This document shows, piece after piece, positions 6,704 to 13,294 of a stretch of DNA of 13,845 nucleotides. How positions within the stretch are numbered: the first letter of the stretch is position 1; each line of letters starts with the position of its first letter. The translations under genes were made by a program, and so were the position numbers. This stretch comes from an uncultured Clostridia bacterium (GTDB taxonomy: Bacteria > Bacillota > Clostridia > Lachnospirales > Lachnospiraceae). The notes below the pieces were generated by a model. That model had not been told where the DNA came from and ran no database searches. It saw nothing but the letters and a program-made list of their open reading frames with translations. The DNA is taken from positions 1-13,845 of the forward strand of contig CAMHMG010000058.1 of assembly GCA_946186175.1 (NCBI GenBank), read 5' to 3'.

Positions 6704-7957
6704 ATGGACAATTTACTGCATACCCCTGAGGGAGTAAGGGACATTTATGATGATGAGTGTAAAAAGAAATTGAAAGTGTTGAATAAGCTTCATCATGTAT
6801 TGTCTCTGCATAGCTATAATGATATAGAGACACCAACCTTTGAATTTTTTGATATATTCAATCAGGATAAAGGCTCTGCTAATTCCACAGAGATGTATAA
6901 GTTCTTCGACAGGGAGAATAATACTCTGGTTTTAAGACCGGATATTACACCCGGAATTGCAAGATGCGTTGCTAAGTATTATACAGATGAGAATTTTCCG
7001 ATACGTTTATGTTATCAGGGAAAGACCTTCTTCAATACCAGGGGCCACCAGGGTAAGTTGAATGAGATTACACAGATAGGATGTGAGCTTATCAATGATG
7101 ATTCATCAGCTGCAGATGCCGAGGTTATTGCGACGGCTATAGATTGCTTTAAAGCTTCGGGTCTTACAGAGTTTCAGATTGAAATTGGCGAGGTTGAATT
7201 TTTCAAAGGCATAATTGAAGATGCTCACTTAGATCGGGAAACCGAAGATGAGATTCGTAAATACATACATAACCGCAATTTCTTCGCTCTTGAAATGCTT
7301 ATCAAGGATATGGATATGCCGGATGATGTGAAGAGAGTTCTTTTATCCTTTGATCAGTTATTTGGTGGTTATGAGATGCTATCCAAAGCCAAAGAGCTTG
7401 CTACTAATGATATGTCAAGGAATGCTATAGAACGTCTTGAAAAGGTATATAAGGCTCTTTCTTATTCGGGATATGATAAGTTTGTTTGTTTTGATTTTTC
7501 ACTTCTTTCTCGTTATGACTATTATACCGGAATCATTTTCAGGGGCTATACCTTTGGAACCGGTGATGCGGTAGTTAAGGGCGGAAGATATAATAATCTT
7601 CTTATCAAATATGGAAAAGATGCTCCGGCAATCGGTTTTGCATTCTATATTGATGATCTTATGATGGCAATTACGCGTCAGAAGATAGAGATTAATATTG
7701 ATAATTCAGGAAGTATCATTTTGTATGATATAGAACAGCAGAAAGCTGCCATTGAACTTGCTAATTATATGAGAAGATCTGAACGTAAGGTTGAGCTAAT
7801 AAGAAAATCAAAGAAGAAAGAGATAACTGATTATGCTGAGTATGGAAAGAAGAATCATTTTTCAGGATTGTTCTATCTGACTTCGGATGAAGATGTTGAT
7901 GTGTATGACCTTATTAACGGAAATATTAACAAAACTCTTATCTCTGATATTAATTAA
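6704..7957 (+). CDS. hisZ: ATP phosphoribosyltransferase regulatory subunit HisZ
   Basis: A 417-residue histidyl-tRNA synthetase-like protein that pairs with short HisG to form the first, histidine-inhibited enzyme of histidine biosynthesis. The class II core is visible: TPEGVRDI near the N-terminus, LVLRPDITPGIAR (75-87), a motif-2-like RLCYQGKTFFN (101-111), DYYTGIIFRGY (272-282) and motif-3-like GGRYNNLL (293-300). It is HisZ rather than a true synthetase because the LVRGLDYYTG arginine position is altered (SLLSRYDYYTG), the usual R-x-R-x-F motif-2 pattern is absent, and the short-form hisG follows 64 nt downstream. Residues 335-417 form a short alpha/beta tail rather than a full anticodon-binding domain. 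The AAGGAG ribosome binding site lies about 8 nt upstream. Confidence 0.93.
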   Translation: MDNLLHTPEGVRDIYDDECKKKLKVLNKLHHVLSLHSYNDIETPTFEFFDIFNQDKGSANSTEMYKFFDRENNTLVLRPDITPGIARCVAKYYTDENFPIRLCYQGKTFFNTRGHQGKLNEITQIGCELINDDSSAADAEVIATAIDCFKASGLTEFQIEIGEVEFFKGIIEDAHLDRETEDEIRKYIHNRNFFALEMLIKDMDMPDDVKRVLLSFDQLFGGYEMLSKAKELATNDMSRNAIERLEKVYKALSYSGYDKFVCFDFSLLSRYDYYTGIIFRGYTFGTGDAVVKGGRYNNLLIKYGKDAPAIGFAFYIDDLMMAITRQKIEINIDNSGSIILYDIEQQKAAIELANYMRRSERKVELIRKSKKKEITDYAEYGKKNHFSGLFYLTSDEDVDVYDLINGNINKTLISDIN

Positions 7958-8021
7958 TATATTCAAGACAGAATTTGATGCTAAATAATCATTAAATGAT
8001 ATAGAAAACGAGGATATTAAC

Positions 8022-8669
8022 ATGCGATACATAACATTTGCTCTTGCTAAGGGCAGACTTGCAAAGAAAACTCTTTCATATCTTGAACAGATCGGAATAA
8101 CCTGTGAAGAGATGAAAGACCCTGATACAAGAAAACTTATATTTACCAATGAAGATTTGAAACTTCGGTTTTTCCTTGCGAAAGCAGGCGATGTTCCTAC
8201 ATATGTAGAATATGGTGCGGCTGACATAGGAGTGGTTGGTCTGGATACCATTTTAGAGGAAGAAAGAGATAATCTGTATGAGGTGTTAGATCTTGGTTTT
8301 GGTAAATGCCGTATGTGTGTATGCGGACCTGCATCGGCTAAGGAGATACTTTCTAAGAATGAGATTATCCGTGTAGCAAGCAAATATCCGAATATTGCTA
8401 CCAATTATTTCAGAAACAAGAAGAATCAGACAGTCGAGATAGTTAAGCTTAACGGTTCTGTAGAGCTTGCTCCGATAGTTAATCTTTCTGATGTTATTGT
8501 AGATATTGTTGAGACAGGTACAACCCTTAAAGAGAATGGGCTTGAAGTGCTTGAAGAGATCTGCCCGCTTTCATGCCGTATGGTTGTCAATAAGGTGAGC
8601 TTTAAGATGGAGCAGGAGAGAATCCTTAAGATTGTTAGAGATTTGAAAGCTTTGTTATATGAGAGTTGA
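8022..8669 (+). CDS. hisG: ATP phosphoribosyltransferase catalytic subunit, short form
   Basis: A 215-residue enzyme condensing ATP with PRPP to phosphoribosyl-ATP, the committed step of histidine synthesis. It starts ITFALAKGRLAKK, has AADIGVVGLDTILEE (66-80) and the PRPP-binding stretch DVIVDIVETGTTLKENGL (157-174). The length matches HisG short forms, which lack the C-terminal regulatory domain and need HisZ, encoded immediately upstream. GAGGA at 8010-8014 supports the start. The next gene starts only 10 nt after its stop, so the foreign gene downstream is probably in the same transcript. Confidence 0.96.
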   Translation: MRYITFALAKGRLAKKTLSYLEQIGITCEEMKDPDTRKLIFTNEDLKLRFFLAKAGDVPTYVEYGAADIGVVGLDTILEEERDNLYEVLDLGFGKCRMCVCGPASAKEILSKNEIIRVASKYPNIATNYFRNKKNQTVEIVKLNGSVELAPIVNLSDVIVDIVETGTTLKENGLEVLEEICPLSCRMVVNKVSFKMEQERILKIVRDLKALLYES

Positions 8670-8679
8670 GATATAATAT

Positions 8680-9192
8680 ATGGATAACGATAAATTGAAG
8701 AAAAAAATCATTAAATTCATATGTGTGGCGTTAATCTTCTTATGTATTATTATAGTTGATCATATTAAAAAATCTAAGAATGTTGAAAACGTTAATAACA
8801 ACTCGATCAATACTGAAACTTCTATTGTAGAAGTTGGTGACACTGAGTCTTCAAATGAAGTAGACAATGAAGACGATAAGGATAGAGAAGATGAATCATT
8901 TAATGATTCGAATACGGATAATGCAAAAAAATATACTTTCCGAACCCAATCTCAATTTGATGGACATTTTGAAAAACACGGTGAAGAAGTTGGATGCAAG
9001 AGTAAAGAGGAATATCTTGCGGCTGCCAATGCTGTAATCAACAATCCTAATGCACTGCACAAGCTTGAGGCAGAGGATGATGATCACATTTATTATCTTG
9101 AAGATACCAATGAGATTGTCTTCTTATCACAGGATGGATATATCAGGACATATTTCATTTGCAGCGGTAAGGCATATTATGATAGACAATAG
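8680..9192 (+). CDS. Membrane-anchored protein with nuclease-toxin-like C-terminal domain
   Basis: A 170-residue protein, not a known his gene. Residues 1-11 are basic, 12-27 form one hydrophobic anchor (FICVALIFLCIIIVD), 35-84 are a polar, very acidic linker (Asn/Asp/Glu/Ser), and 85-170 form a compact domain. That domain has H96 and H100 in FDGHFEKHGEE, KEEYLAAANAVINNPNAL, YYLEDTNEIV (T143, N144) and DGYIRTYF (152-159), ending YYDRQ. I recognise this layout from C-terminal domains of secreted polymorphic toxins and Clostridia hypothetical proteins that are thought to have a BECR-type RNase fold; this is recognition from memory, not a search. The single anchor with positive-inside charge puts the domain outside the cell. 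No immunity gene is next to it. The ribosome binding site is weak, suggesting coupling to hisG 10 nt upstream. Confidence 0.7.
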   Translation: MDNDKLKKKIIKFICVALIFLCIIIVDHIKKSKNVENVNNNSINTETSIVEVGDTESSNEVDNEDDKDREDESFNDSNTDNAKKYTFRTQSQFDGHFEKHGEEVGCKSKEEYLAAANAVINNPNALHKLEAEDDDHIYYLEDTNEIVFLSQDGYIRTYFICSGKAYYDRQ

Positions 9193-9197
9193 ATATT

Positions 9198-9230
9198 ATA
9201 TAATTTGAAAAAATTATATTCATGTTTTTT
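9198..9230 (+). terminator. AU hairpin with GAAA loop and trailing T6, possible attenuator before hisD
   Basis: ATATAATTT (9198-9206) pairs perfectly with AAATTATAT (9211-9219) around a GAAA tetraloop; T6 lies at 9225-9230 after a 5-nt gap. All nine pairs are A-U and the T tract is offset, so termination would be weak. It begins 6 nt after the preceding stop codon and could reduce read-through into hisD or set an mRNA end. Confidence 0.35.
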
Positions 9231-9244
9231 GGAGGCATTTAAGG

Positions 9245-9307
9245 GTGTTTTATTTCCCAAGTAGAATTGATAATAAATATCACACAAGAAAGGAACATAA
9301 ATCATGA
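9245..9307 (+). CDS. Possible 20-codon leader ORF overlapping the hisD start
   Basis: A GTG at 9245 lies 9 nt after GGAGG (9231-9235), the best ribosome binding site in this gap. It opens a 20-codon frame (fMet-FYFPSRIDNKYHTRKEHKS) ending in TGA 9305-9307, which overlaps the hisD ATG (9304-9306) as ATGA. The arrangement suggests translational coupling. Two of its 20 codons are His, not a run, so classical His-codon attenuation is not supported. It is too short for reliable coding statistics and could be chance. Confidence 0.4.
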   Translation: MFYFPSRIDNKYHTRKEHKS

Positions 9308-10593
9308 GAATTGTAAAATTAACTCAGGAAACAAAAAAGAATCTTCTTAACGATCTTTTAAAGCGTAGTCCTAACAACTACACAGAGTATCAGGATACTG
9401 TTCAGGAGATTGTTGACAATGTAAGAGAGAACGGTGACAAGGCACTTTTTGAATACACTAAGAAATTCGATAAGGCAGATATCAATGCATCTAATGTAAA
9501 AGTTACAGATGCAGAGATAGAGGAAGCGTACAAAGAAGTCGATCCACATCTTGTTGAGGTTATCAGAAAGGCGCTTGTTAATATAAGAGAGTTTCATGAG
9601 TTACAGAAACAGAATTCATGGTTTACAACCAAAGAAAATGGTACAATGTTAGGGCAGAAGGTTACTCCACTTAATTATGTTGGTGTATATGTGCCGGGCG
9701 GCAAAGCGGTATATCCTTCATCGGTACTTATGAATATTGTTCCTGCTAAGGTTGCGGGAGTCAATCATATTGTAATGACGACACCTTGTAACGCAGAGGG
9801 TAAAGTCTATCCGACAACTTTGGTTGCTGCAAAGGAAGCAGGCGTTGATGAGATATATAAAGCCGGTGGAGCTCAGGCGATTGCTGCTCTTGCATTTGGT
9901 ACAGAATCTGTTCCGAAAGTGGACAAGATTGTTGGACCGGGTAATATTTTTGTTGCTCTTGCTAAGCGTGCCGTATATGGTTATGTTAGTATTGATTCAA
10001 TTGCAGGACCTTCTGAGATCATGGTGCTTGCAGATGATAGCGCTAATCCAAGATATATTGCTGCTGATCTTTTATCACAGGCTGAACATGATGAGCTTGC
10101 GTCAGCAATTCTTGTAACAGATTCAGAAGAATTTGCAGCGAAAGTATCTGAAGAAGTTGATGGATTTGTCAAAGAACTCTCAAGGAAAGAGATCATACAG
10201 AAATCCCTTGATAACTACGGATATATTCTTGTGTGTGACAACATGAATGAGGCTGTAGAGGCAGTAAATGATATCGCTTCCGAACATCTTGAGATTGTGA
10301 CAAGGAATCCGTTTGAACTTATGATGAAGGTCAGAAATGCAGGAGCTATATTTATTGGTGAATACAGTTCAGAGCCTCTTGGTGATTACTTTGCAGGCCC
10401 TAATCATGTCCTTCCTACCAATGGTACAGCTAAATTCTTCTCACCTCTTTCGGTAGATGATTTTATCAAGAAGAGCAGTATCATTTATTATTCTAAGGAA
10501 GCGTTAGAGCCGATTCATAAAGATATTATTGATTTTGCTACAAGTGAGCAGTTGACGGCTCATGCTAATTCAATCAGGGTAAGATTTGAGTAA
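9304..10593 (+). CDS. hisD: Histidinol dehydrogenase
   Basis: A 429-residue zinc enzyme doing the last two steps of histidine synthesis, L-histidinol to L-histidine with two NAD+. Family marks: PLNYVGVYVPGGKAVYPSS (122-140), KIVGPGNIFV (208-217) and SIAGPSEIMVLAD (232-244). The zinc ligands of the E. coli enzyme correspond to Q259, H262 (SQAEHDE), D361 (GDYFAGPNH) and H420 (LTAHANSIR); the catalytic Glu-His pair is E327-H328 (ASEHLE). All are intact and the length is typical. AAAGGAA at 9289-9295 supports the ATG, which also overlaps the stop of a 20-codon upstream frame. It is separated from hisG by the nuclease-like membrane gene and from hisB by a phospholipid cassette. Confidence 0.97.
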   Translation: MRIVKLTQETKKNLLNDLLKRSPNNYTEYQDTVQEIVDNVRENGDKALFEYTKKFDKADINASNVKVTDAEIEEAYKEVDPHLVEVIRKALVNIREFHELQKQNSWFTTKENGTMLGQKVTPLNYVGVYVPGGKAVYPSSVLMNIVPAKVAGVNHIVMTTPCNAEGKVYPTTLVAAKEAGVDEIYKAGGAQAIAALAFGTESVPKVDKIVGPGNIFVALAKRAVYGYVSIDSIAGPSEIMVLADDSANPRYIAADLLSQAEHDELASAILVTDSEEFAAKVSEEVDGFVKELSRKEIIQKSLDNYGYILVCDNMNEAVEAVNDIASEHLEIVTRNPFELMMKVRNAGAIFIGEYSSEPLGDYFAGPNHVLPTNGTAKFFSPLSVDDFIKKSSIIYYSKEALEPIHKDIIDFATSEQLTAHANSIRVRFE

Positions 10594-10612
10594 TTTTATA
10601 AAATACAGTACA

Positions 10613-10637
10613 AGACAAAACAAGCTTAGTTTTGTCT
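10613..10637 (+). other. Hairpin between hisD and the UPF0104 gene
   Basis: AGACAAAAC (10613-10621) pairs perfectly with GTTTTGTCT (10629-10637) around a 7-nt AAGCTTA loop, 20 nt after the hisD stop. A T6 run lies at 10651-10656, but 13 nt beyond the stem and directly before the next ATG, so this is at best a weak terminator. It could instead be an mRNA-processing or stabilising structure at the boundary of the phospholipid cassette. Confidence 0.4.
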
Positions 10638-10656
10638 GTTAGAAAGTGACTTTTTT

Positions 10657-11697
10657 ATGGACAAATACAAGAAGATATTCTGGGGAATTGTTTCATTTGG
10701 TCTTGCATTATTGACAATTAAGGTTGTGCTTGCTCAGAGTGGGAGTCTCTCAATATCACAGCTTATTGCTATTGCCGGCAAATCTAACAAGCTAATGCTT
10801 TTTATAGCCATGTTCTGCTCTTTTCTGTTCATCTTTTTTGAAGGGGTTGCGCTTGTTTCTATCTTGACAAGTGCCGGATACGAAAGAAGCTTATATGATG
10901 GTATGTTATATTCAGCGTCGGATATTTATTTTTCGGCTATAACACCTTCCGCGTCAGGTGGGCAGCCGGCAAGTGCATTTTTTATGGTAAATGATGGGAT
11001 TCCGGCAGGGGTGGTAACTGCTGCACTGATACTTAATCTTATGATGTATACTATATCAATTATAGTTCTTGGGATTGTTGCTGTAATTATCAAACCGTCT
11101 GCATTTATCAGTTTTAATACTGTATCAAAGACGTTCATAATAGTTGGATTTGTTGTATTTTCTGTATTATCGCTATTTTTTCTAACTATACTAAAAAAAG
11201 GTGAGTGGCTCTTTGGACTGGTAGTCAGAATTGTTAATTTTCTTAGTGAAAGACATATTATACACAATCCTGATAAGATTAATTCAAAGATTAAGAAAGC
11301 TATGTCAGATTATGATAAATGTGCAGAATTGATATCCGGTAAAAAAAGGATATTGTTTAAGGCGTTTATCTGGAATTTTTTTCAGAGATTATCTCAGATT
11401 ATAGTTCCGATGTTTGTATATATTGGTATGTTTCGTAATGTTGATAATGCTTTGGAGGTTTTTGTAAAGCAATGCATGATAACTATAGGTTTTAATTATG
11501 TTCCTATACCCGGTGCAATGGGAATAGCCGACTATCTGATGATAGATGGTTTTTCGGGTATTATGAAAAAACATAACGCATTTAAACTTGAAATGGTCAG
11601 CAGAGGTATGACATTCTATATATGTGTTGCATTAGGTGCATTAATTACACTAACAGGTTATGTGATAAAAAGGAGGAAAAATGCTAGGAGTATATGA
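10657..11697 (+). CDS. UPF0104 / lysylphosphatidylglycerol synthase TM-region family membrane protein
   Basis: A 346-residue integral membrane protein with about seven to eight hydrophobic segments (near residues 8-26, 45-70, 118-145, 153-180, 230-255 and 313-337, with weaker ones between). The motif TPSASGGQPASAFFM (residues 96-110) is the signature of the UPF0104 family, which forms the flippase-like membrane part of MprF. The soluble aminoacyltransferase domain of full MprF is absent, so this protein should not itself make lysyl-phosphatidylglycerol; family members are thought to move or handle lipids. The last 17 nt overlap pssA, tying it to phosphatidylserine/phosphatidylethanolamine synthesis, and a lipid-translocation role for those products is a reasonable inference. 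The start has a weak ribosome binding site (AAAGTG) and follows a hairpin. Confidence 0.85.
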   Translation: MDKYKKIFWGIVSFGLALLTIKVVLAQSGSLSISQLIAIAGKSNKLMLFIAMFCSFLFIFFEGVALVSILTSAGYERSLYDGMLYSASDIYFSAITPSASGGQPASAFFMVNDGIPAGVVTAALILNLMMYTISIIVLGIVAVIIKPSAFISFNTVSKTFIIVGFVVFSVLSLFFLTILKKGEWLFGLVVRIVNFLSERHIIHNPDKINSKIKKAMSDYDKCAELISGKKRILFKAFIWNFFQRLSQIIVPMFVYIGMFRNVDNALEVFVKQCMITIGFNYVPIPGAMGIADYLMIDGFSGIMKKHNAFKLEMVSRGMTFYICVALGALITLTGYVIKRRKNARSI

Positions 11698-12373
11698 TTA
11701 TACAGTTATTTTGACATATTGTTCTATGATTTCGGGTGTGATTGGAATTATTGTTGCCATGACAGGAATAGGTCACCCGTTTTTTGGAACTCTGTTCCTT
11801 CTTATTTCCGGTCTGCTGGACGGCTTTGATGGTAAAGTTGCCAGGAGAAAAAAGGGAAGAACTGATTTTGAAAAAAATTTTGGTGTTCAGATAGATTCAA
11901 TGGCTGATCTTATTTGTTTCGGTGTACTTCCTGCTGCCATTGCCATATCTCTTCTTCGTGTAAATGGTATTTTTACTGAGCTTGTAAGACATTATGACTA
12001 TGAAGGCAATCTTTGGATTGTTATATTATTAATTACTATTGCTATATTTTATATTTTGGCTGCACTTATAAGGTTGGCATATTTTAATGCAACAACTGAG
12101 GAGCGAAGAGAAACGGCAGAAAAGACGGGGATAGAATATTATTCAGGGTTACCGGTCACTTCAGCTGCATTAGTTTTCCCGCTGGCATTAGTTGTACATT
12201 ACTGTACAAGAGCAGATCTTACAATATTCTATTTTTTGATCATGCTGATTATGGCTATAATGTTTGTATGGAATTTTAAGATTAAGAAACCCGGCAAGGT
12301 TGGTTTTACAATCTTAATACTTATTGGAATTGTTGAACTCGTTGCTACGATTATGATACTTTGTTATGAATGA
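11681..12373 (+). CDS. pssA: CDP-diacylglycerol--serine O-phosphatidyltransferase
   Basis: A 230-residue membrane enzyme that makes phosphatidylserine from CDP-diacylglycerol and serine. It carries the CDP-alcohol phosphatidyltransferase motif: D47, D50-G51, A54-R55, G68, D72 and D76 (LLDGFDGKVAR...GVQIDSMAD). The stretch between the Arg and the second Gly is 12 residues, against about 8-9 in the classic motif, adding a basic/acidic loop KKGRTDFEKN. Several hydrophobic helices follow (about 104-125, 150-165, 175-197 and 205-228), as expected for this fold. The start is fixed by AGGAGG at 11671-11676, only 4 nt from the ATG. It overlaps the UPF0104 gene by 17 nt and psd by 8 nt, so the three are translationally coupled. 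Confidence 0.93.
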   Translation: MLGVYDYTVILTYCSMISGVIGIIVAMTGIGHPFFGTLFLLISGLLDGFDGKVARRKKGRTDFEKNFGVQIDSMADLICFGVLPAAIAISLLRVNGIFTELVRHYDYEGNLWIVILLITIAIFYILAALIRLAYFNATTEERRETAEKTGIEYYSGLPVTSAALVFPLALVVHYCTRADLTIFYFLIMLIMAIMFVWNFKIKKPGKVGFTILILIGIVELVATIMILCYE

Positions 12374-13184
12374 TATGCTTAGATTTTTATATGAAACAAA
12401 ACCGGGAAGAATCATACTTAGGCCGCTAATAAACAGACCGGTATCAGTTCTTTCAGGTATGATTATGGATAGCAGAATTTCAAAGCTTTTGATACCGGCT
12501 TTTGTCAAACACAATAATATTAATTGTAATGACTATATTCTTGATGATATTAGATGCTTTAATGATTTCTTCTGTAGAAAAATTAAATATGGAAAAAGAA
12601 ATATCAGTGATGTGGGCTCAGATTTTATATCACCGTGTGATGCATTTCTTTCCATACATACAATTAATGATGGGAAAGTTATCAGTGCAAAACAGAGCAC
12701 CTTTACTATAGCATCTCTTTTGCGAGACAGAAAACTTGCAAAGAGCTTTGAGGGTGGATATGCTTTGGTTTACAGGTTGTGCGTGGATCATTATCATCGT
12801 TATATTTATTTTGATTCGGGTAGAAAACATAAAGACAGAAAGATCCGTGGTTTTTTCCATACAGTAAGACCTGTTGCACTTGAACATTTTCCGGTTTTTG
12901 TTGAAAATACGCGAGAATACAGTATAATTGATACAGATAACTTTGGAAGATGTGTTCAAATGGAAGTCGGAGCACTGCTTGTCGGCAGGATAGTTAATGA
13001 TAACAGTAATTCATGCAAGGTTGTCAGAGGAAGTGAAAAAGGTCACTTTGAATATGGGGGTTCAACCATAATTGTTCTTGTAAAAAAGGATAAGGTGAAA
13101 TTCATTGATAGTTTGAATGACAATATTGATACTAATATAGAAATTCCTGTAAAAATGGGAGATAAATTAGGAGATGCAATATGA
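12366..13184 (+). CDS. psd: Phosphatidylserine decarboxylase proenzyme
   Basis: A 272-residue enzyme decarboxylating phosphatidylserine to phosphatidylethanolamine at the membrane; it cleaves itself to create a pyruvoyl cofactor. The cleavage motif is YGGST (G232-S233), giving a long beta chain and an alpha chain of about 40 residues. D92 in SPCDAF matches the SPxDG aspartate used in self-cleavage, and H144 lies in DHYHRY (141-146), where many relatives have DDYHRY or xDYHR; the Asp immediately before the Tyr is thus His here. FHTVRP (164-169) and NTREYSII (181-188) are further family marks. It overlaps pssA by 8 nt and ends in an ATGA junction with a tiny downstream frame. With pssA it completes the route to phosphatidylethanolamine. 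Confidence 0.94.
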   Translation: MNDMLRFLYETKPGRIILRPLINRPVSVLSGMIMDSRISKLLIPAFVKHNNINCNDYILDDIRCFNDFFCRKIKYGKRNISDVGSDFISPCDAFLSIHTINDGKVISAKQSTFTIASLLRDRKLAKSFEGGYALVYRLCVDHYHRYIYFDSGRKHKDRKIRGFFHTVRPVALEHFPVFVENTREYSIIDTDNFGRCVQMEVGALLVGRIVNDNSNSCKVVRGSEKGHFEYGGSTIIVLVKKDKVKFIDSLNDNIDTNIEIPVKMGDKLGDAI

Positions 13185-13271
13185 GTTATTATATTAAAAA
13201 AAGGTGTATTCTTTGAAAAAATAGAGAATGCCAATCAATATTTAACCAAAATCAAAAATAGTAATTCATAA
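13181..13271 (+). pseudogene. Tiny ORF coupled to psd, interrupted at an A7 tract
   Basis: An ATG at 13181 overlaps the psd stop (ATGA) and has a strong ribosome binding site (AGGAGA, 13169-13174, 6 nt before the ATG). Read directly it gives only MSYYIKKRCIL and stops. Dropping one A from the A7 tract at 13196-13202 opens a 29-codon frame (MSYYIKKGVFFEKIENAN...) ending at TAA 13269-13271. It may be a small protein with a homopolymer frameshift, a site of transcriptional slippage, a remnant of a lost gene, or a base-call error. I recognise no family. Confidence 0.35.
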
Positions 13272-13294
13272 TTTAAGAAATGCGAGGTACAGAT

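Noticed and set aside
6704..7957. Reading this gene as a histidyl-tRNA synthetase
   Set aside because: Altered synthetase-specific motifs, no full anticodon-binding domain, and short-form hisG directly downstream all favour HisZ.
8643..8677. Promoter (TTGAAA ... TATAAT) before the nuclease-like gene
   Set aside because: Spacing is 23 nt, too long for a sigmaA promoter, and the -10 lies just 2 nt before the start codon.
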